This document shows, one piece after another, positions 58,846 to 64,000 of a DNA stretch of 64,000 bases. The stretch spans positions 124,001-188,000 of the forward strand of contig NW_017386046.1 of NCBI RefSeq assembly GCF_000237925.1. The letters run 5' to 3'. Origin of the DNA: Schistosoma mansoni. Lineage: Eukaryota; Platyhelminthes; Trematoda; Strigeidida; Schistosomatidae. The notes below the pieces were generated by a model that was not told the DNA's origin, ran no database searches, and saw only the letters and a program-made list of their open reading frames with translations. Numbering within the stretch: position 1 is the first letter of the stretch; each line of letters begins with the position of its first letter. Position numbers and translations under genes: made by a program.

Positions 58846-59112
58846 TGTAACAGCTCAGGTTGGTTGGTTAAGAGTTGACTCCAAACAACCAAGCATATGC
58901 TAAAACAGTATTGTTCAAGTATTCATTCACTTCCTTACTTTTTGTAAGCGTTATATTCCCTATTATCTTATATGGAATGTTGAGAGCCTTTGTTTGTCTG
59001 AACAGATAATCCCACGCTCCACTATGACTGTGCGAAGATCGAAATAAAGACCTATTCACTACTTCTCTGGTTTCTTCTATCAATAGCACGAGGGTTACCT
59101 TAAGGCACGAAA
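58846..59112 (+). repeat. 3' LTR
   Basis: 267 bp, same start and end as the 5' LTR, 6 substitutions apart. It is followed by the TTAC target duplication at 59113-59116. Confidence 0.88.
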
Positions 59113-59116
59113 TTAC

Positions 59117-59939
59117 CACTGTCAGGTAGTTGGGACATCATTCAGAATGGTACTCAATACAGAGTACTTCAGAGTTGGCGCACATCCAGAAAGCGAAGAC
59201 CCTGATTTAAGCGATGTACAGAACCCTTGCTCCATGCCGAATGGAGAGCCCGATACAAATGGAAAGTCTCCTTATCGTAGAGTCTACTTGGCATTGAGCA
59301 ACAGATGCAATGCCAAAGTCCGAAGCGACGGGAGATATTTCCAAACCAAGCCAGCAGCCTAAATGCACGCTAACCTCAAAATTCAGGATTTTAATCTCAC
59401 CGTCCTCCAACCAACCTGTATGTCACTGTAGGACTTAAAGAAATACGTGTTCTAGCCAATATGGCTTGGCTGAGTAGTCACTATAGGCTAACTCCACCTC
59501 CACGTTAAGATAAAAGCTACGGTCAGGCATCTGACGGGCGAGACAATAATTTAAGGACGAACCAATCAGACATAAGACAACTGATCCTGGATATTGGCGT
59601 GAAATTTATTAATCCACTTGGTTAAATAGCGTTTTTGCATTTTAGGTTATGTCATTTCGTAGTGGAGACCCTGATTCCAACTCCTAACCCTAAACATCTG
59701 CTGCAAATCATAATTATAAGTCCTCCCATTATTTTACAGCTCTCATCTGGCCTTAGTTGGTAGGTCAACATTTTCAAGATCGCTTTAGAGTCGATCAAAG
59801 GTCGTACATAAATTATAGTCTCACCATCCGACCTATAATCCTGAAATACTGCGAGGAAGCTATTGGCAAACCAGTGTGACATATTCAGGCGCTTACTACA
59901 TTCATACTGACTACCAAGATGATGTGAGCACTCCACTCT
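59117..59939. other. Probable upstream part of a LINE remnant
   Basis: No host gene. An open stretch from about 59147 to 59362 (+) has no recognisable motif. From its position it may be eroded LINE sequence preceding the reverse transcriptase at 59.94 kb. Confidence 0.3.
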
Positions 59940-60655
59940 ACAACAGAAAAGACCTAACCCTTTACAGACCAGTCGCGTTACTTTCAGTATTTTCGAAGTT
60001 AATAGAAGGACTAGTCAATAAACAAATGAAGGAATGCATAGATAAAAACTTTATCATCTATGAAGCTCAACATGGGTTTAATAAAGGCAGGTCACGTACG
60101 TCCAATCTACTCATAGCATGTGGAAGCTAGACGGCCTGCTAGGAGCAGAAGGTAAAGGCTCATGAAATATTCCTGAATTTCGCAAAGACGTTTGACAAAA
60201 TTCCTCGTGTACTTCACATGAAAAAGGTTTCAATGACCGGTTACACGGACACCTTATACCTTGGCAGAGAAAATGCCTATGGAGTAGGAAGTTTCATACA
60301 AAGGTAAACGGAGTACAAACGAGTTTGGCGCTCTCATCATCAGGTACTTTACAAACAATAATCCTAGGTCTACTCTTGTTCTTGATCATCATTGACAACC
60401 TGTTGGGTGAAATAAGCTAGCTAGCACTTATCTTTCGAGATGACGTAAAGATCTGAAGGTCTATGGAAAGCGAAATGGGTTCATTTGAGCTTTGGAAGGA
60501 CCTCGCAACAATGAAGGAATAGGTAGCAGACAACGAGTCAAAACTTAACCTGTCGAAATGTTAAGTCACAAACATTCTGCTTCATTCGACACAGTGTTTA
60601 CAACCTCCATGAAAATCCGCTTTCGGTCGTTCCCATAAAGCGTGAGTTTGTAGAA
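59940..60655 (+). mobile_element. CR1/jockey-like LINE remnant (reverse transcriptase)
   Basis: Frames read LYRPVALLSVFSKLIEGLVN, YEAQHGFNKGRSRTSNLLIA, then LNFAKTFDKIPRV (motif A, Asp kept) and FRDDVKI (motif C, normally FADD), followed by SKLNLSKC. Stops and frame changes separate these blocks. Confidence 0.8.
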
Positions 60656-61699
60656 TTATGGTCTACTTCGTTAATAGTACTGCTTTAATAATAAACATAA
60701 TCCTAAAATTGTAGATTTGTCATGATGTGACTACCTGTTCCATGTGATCTTATGTAGAAGTTGTAGTGCCGCGATTCGTTAATCGTTTACTTCGATAACC
60801 GTTATAATTCTAAACTTAACGGTGCGTAAAATCAGAAGACGAAGGATAGCAGCGACTACAGTTTATTGTCGAATAACTCAGGTCAGAAAGCTAACAACAC
60901 CTGAGCGAATATCAACGAGCTAGTGAGCGGCAAGCGAGCGAGTAAACAGGCGAATAAGCGAAGGAAGCGAACGAGGCGAATAGCAAGTAATTACCCAGCT
61001 AATTTATAGTCAAATTTAATAAGGGCACAGCAAAGCAAAACAAAGGCTGATAATAATATTTGCGTGCATACACATAAGGGTAAGGAGTATGAGTCATCGA
61101 GTGATATTTAAGTAGTCAACATTTCGGATAGAGCGTCATGTGCTCTAGTGGTATAACAGTGCAAAGATATATGCAAATTGTTACTATCCAAATGACGATG
61201 TCTGTTAAGTAAGTTACAAAAAGGGCTTAACCAAAATTGGCTATAATCGAAATTGATTGTAGGATGGTTGCTATAAATTCACATTGTTGTCTACACTAGT
61301 TCTTCCTATAATAAGAATCACCAGTACATGATGGAGAACACATTTAGGCTGGAAACAGAACAATATATTTAGTATGAATAGAAGAGTCAGGTTACACAAG
61401 AATGACCAGGTCAGCACGTCTGAGCCATGCCACCCGACTCGATATAATTCAAGTTCCCGCTTTTTAAGGTTAACCGTTTCTTCTTGTCAATTGTTAAATA
61501 TAAGTCTTTTCAGTAATTATATCTCGGCTCCAAATGTCATGATGTTCGGGTGCAATGACACTAGGAGTTCGAGCTCGTAACTATAGAGAACTTAGGTACC
61601 AGTTGATACTAAAAGGGGGTTAAGGACAAGTCAAACGCACCTCTTTACTTTGTGCTAAAGAAGATTGGCATAATCACCTCTGATTTATTCTCAAAACAG
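60656..61699. other. Segment interrupting the LINE remnant
   Basis: About 1 kb that is not LINE-like separates the LINE reverse transcriptase from its own C-terminal tail. It includes a GCGA-rich run (60903-60985) such as GCGAGCGAGTAAACAGGCGA. It may be a solo LTR or another insertion, but no terminal duplication was found. Confidence 0.4.
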
Positions 61700-62150
61700 T
61701 CACAAATCCCTTAGACAAAGTACAGAGACGGGCAACCAAGTAGTTGATAGGTGTGAACCACAAATCTTACGAGGACAGACTCCCAAACCTGTGATTATTC
61801 TAGTTGGGTCACAGGAAAATAAGAGAGGACCTGATAATTGCATACAATATATTGCGTACGCCAAGCACGCCCCCCACTGGCACTAGCATATTATCAGAGC
61901 TTCATAGCCAAGCTCCTCAAAGCAAAACTCAGAAGACTGAAAATCAAGGTGATGACACCCTGGTATGCTCTAACTGTATCCCATAACAGTTTCCCTCGTT
62001 TGGAATGCCTTCCTAGTTGAAGTGAACGCAACCCCATCAGTGAATAGCTTTAACAGGAGACCTGACAAACACGAGCTCGCCCATAGATGACCATATCCCT
62101 CTTGAACCAGATGTGTCTGATGCATGCCTTATAAATTACCACGATTAAAG
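61700..62150 (+). mobile_element. LINE remnant: C-terminal tail
   Basis: Frames read PLDKVQRRATK, a stop, LIGVNHKSYEDRLPNL, then LGHRKIREDLIIAYNIL, the same tail block seen at 45.6-46.0 kb. It is in the same orientation as the reverse transcriptase at 59.94-60.66 kb and most simply belongs to the same copy. Confidence 0.75.
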
Positions 62151-62454
62151 CCACCGCATGTCAGCAACTACTTCTTATCTCTCTTACTGTCATCTCAGTT
62201 CACCTTCTTGTTCTTCCAATTCTGTCTACTAATACATCTGACTAGGGCTCAATGACATTTCACTGCCCCTACAAAATAGTTAACTTATCTATTCTTGGAG
62301 CGATCTTATTCTCTTAGCATTCTGATTATCGCCTTATTACTTTTACATTGCAGCCAAGCAACCCCTTTCGTGGTAATGCGATAGCTGCTTTTATCCAGAA
62401 ACCCTAGTCCCCTGAGATAAAAGCACTCTTTCTACAAGATATACAAATCCACAG
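62151..62454. other. Short gap between LINE tail and next exon candidate
   Basis: Contains an acceptor-like TTACATTGCAG at 62343-62353 followed by an open stretch PSNPFRGNAIAAFIQKP ending in TAG. No donor joins it to the following frame, so it is not called as an exon. Confidence 0.25.
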
Positions 62455-62668
62455 ATAACTACCAGACTGATTATACTTATCGCAGTCGCGTGACTAGACT
62501 GCCACCCAATGGAAACAACCAAATACCTGGCACCGTACCGAAACAGCAAGAAGTGAGCGCAAAGAAATCAATCGGTTAATGCAAGCTCGTGACCAAAATA
62601 TTGGATCGTGGAAACGCTTACAAATCGACTTATTTTGGGCAAATACTCATCGCTTAGGGCTGGTATAA
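62455..62668 (+). CDS. Candidate 3' exon of an unknown gene just upstream of the TMEM184 gene
   Basis: Two overlapping frames look protein-like. From an acceptor AATCCACAG, one reads NYQTDYTYRSRVTRLPPNG and ends TAA at 62577-62579. The other is open 62498-62668, reads KEINRLMQARDQNIGSWKRL and ends LGLV with TAA. An undetected intron or an assembly indel near 62.5-62.58 kb could link them. AATAAA at 62721-62726 lies 53 nt after the second stop. No homologue is recognised. Confidence 0.3.
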
Positions 62669-62720
62669 CATCACCAATGTTTTCATCATTTTCATTCTAT
62701 AAATATGCAAAGGAAAAAGA

Positions 62721-62726
62721 AATAAA
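62721..62726 (+). promoter_or_regulatory. Polyadenylation signal candidate
   Basis: AATAAA between the candidate upstream exon and the TMEM184 start codon, about 100 nt before the latter. Confidence 0.35.
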
Positions 62727-62827
62727 CTGGTTTAAGCAACCTCATCATAAATATGTTGGGTTGTATTGAATAGCCTTGGAACACATCCCAGTCGACCTTG
62801 ACTAACTGGGCAGTCATATGGAATACC

Positions 62828-63412
<585 letters not shown>

Positions 63413-64000
63413 GTAAGTTATTAATGACGTGCCATTCTTCTGGTTAGTTCTAAAATAATGTGATAATTGTGTATCATTAGGGTCAGACTATCAAAAAAGT
63501 CGTCTTAGCCTTTTCGGAGGGTTTAAATTCATGATTTATCTGCAATGTTATGTATATAAGACCTGAAAAAACAATCTCTGCAGTCATAGGTGTCATTCAT
63601 TGGGAACTATGTCATTAGTCAAGTTTTACCATTTAAATGATGTCATGCTAAGCCAAAGGTATCAAGCCGCCTCAATAGTTGTTGGATCGGTATAATTTTC
63701 GGTCCCAATTTCTTAGAATGCTATTTACTAAGTCTGTTCCTATCTATTTCTTTTTATGTCCCTTAATGTATAAGCTTATTACGTTTACTTTGTTTTTGTT
63801 TCCTTGTGTAATTCAAGTATTTATCTATACTTTCACATAGTTCGAAATAAGTCTCTCATTCTTCTGCGTAGACAGAGGTTTTTAATGTAGTTATACATGA
63901 AAGCCGTTTGGCTACCATAAGCTGTTAGCTTCATTTTTATAGCCATAAGTCTTGAACAGGATAGCCACGACAGAGAATTACCATGTATTATACTCAGAAA
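63413..64000 (+). other. Intron of the TMEM184 gene, continuing beyond the window
   Basis: Begins GTAAGTTATT. The expected next exon was not found, so the intron is at least 588 nt, in contrast to the three tiny introns before it. Confidence 0.6.

Larger units (their letters stand above)
53218..59112 (+). mobile_element. Nearly complete Ty3/gypsy LTR retrotransposon, CsRn1-like
   Basis: Direct terminal repeats of 267 bp (53218-53484 and 58846-59112) bound the element, and TTAC lies immediately outside each end (53214-53217 and 59113-59116). Both LTRs begin TGTAACAG and differ at 6 positions (about 2.2%), so insertion is fairly recent. Inside, in order: primer-binding site, one long gag-pol frame, 1.5 kb of non-coding DNA, polypurine tract. 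The CHCC-type Gag zinc motif together with the pol order protease-RT-RNase H-integrase suggests the CsRn1 clade known from trematodes; this clade call is from memory of family features. The reverse-transcriptase section is hidden by N. Confidence 0.92.

Overview
The window is eukaryotic nuclear DNA: AT-rich, with spliced genes using GT..AG introns and many decayed retroelements. The best fit is a blood fluke (Schistosoma or a close relative). Reasons: (i) tRNA-derived SINE copies carry the hammerhead-ribozyme body known from the schistosome Sm-alpha family; (ii) LINE remnants are RTE-like and CR1/jockey-like, with a Penelope-like remnant and a CsRn1-type gypsy element; (iii) several introns at the 5' ends of genes are only 32-52 nt, as is typical of schistosomes. 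The species cannot be fixed from the sequence alone.

Genes, left to right. (1) A possible internal exon at 5-64 (+). (2) A two-exon gene for a small hydrophilic protein, 7656-8684 (+), not recognised. (3) The C-terminal exons of an unrecognised gene on the minus strand, 13602-15451. (4) A complete nine-exon gene for dynein regulatory complex subunit 3 (DRC3/LRRC48), 16081-26980 (+), 529 aa, with all splice phases closing. (5) A complete seven-exon gene for RCC1, the Ran nucleotide exchange factor, 45397-29995 (-), 767 aa, convergent with DRC3. It carries two insertions in the propeller and a long Ser/Thr-rich tail. (6) A possible 3' exon of an unknown gene at 62455-62668 (+). (7) About 160 bp further on, the first four exons of a TMEM184/OST-alpha family membrane protein, 62828-63412 (+), running off the window. 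DRC3 (ciliary axoneme), RCC1 (nuclear Ran cycle) and TMEM184 (membrane) have no evident shared pathway.

Mobile DNA fills most of the rest. 9.6-13.5 kb is a graveyard of a gypsy integrase end, an RTE reverse-transcriptase end and a Penelope-like RT. The DRC3 and RCC1 introns hold SINEs, three copies of a foldback element (one with a 14-bp target duplication), two copies of a SINE-like element that shares its 3' end with an RTE LINE, and a LINE with an intact endonuclease half. 53218-59112 is an LTR retrotransposon with 267-bp LTRs about 2% diverged, TTAC target duplications, a primer-binding site, a polypurine tract and one long gag-pol frame. Further LINE remnants lie at 45.6-46.0, 49.9-50.5 and 59.9-62.15 kb.

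Four runs of N (23154-23353, 43959-44158, 46284-46483, 55117-55446) all fall inside mobile elements. Two are flanked by inverted SINE copies and one by a duplicated segment, so assembly error must be considered there.
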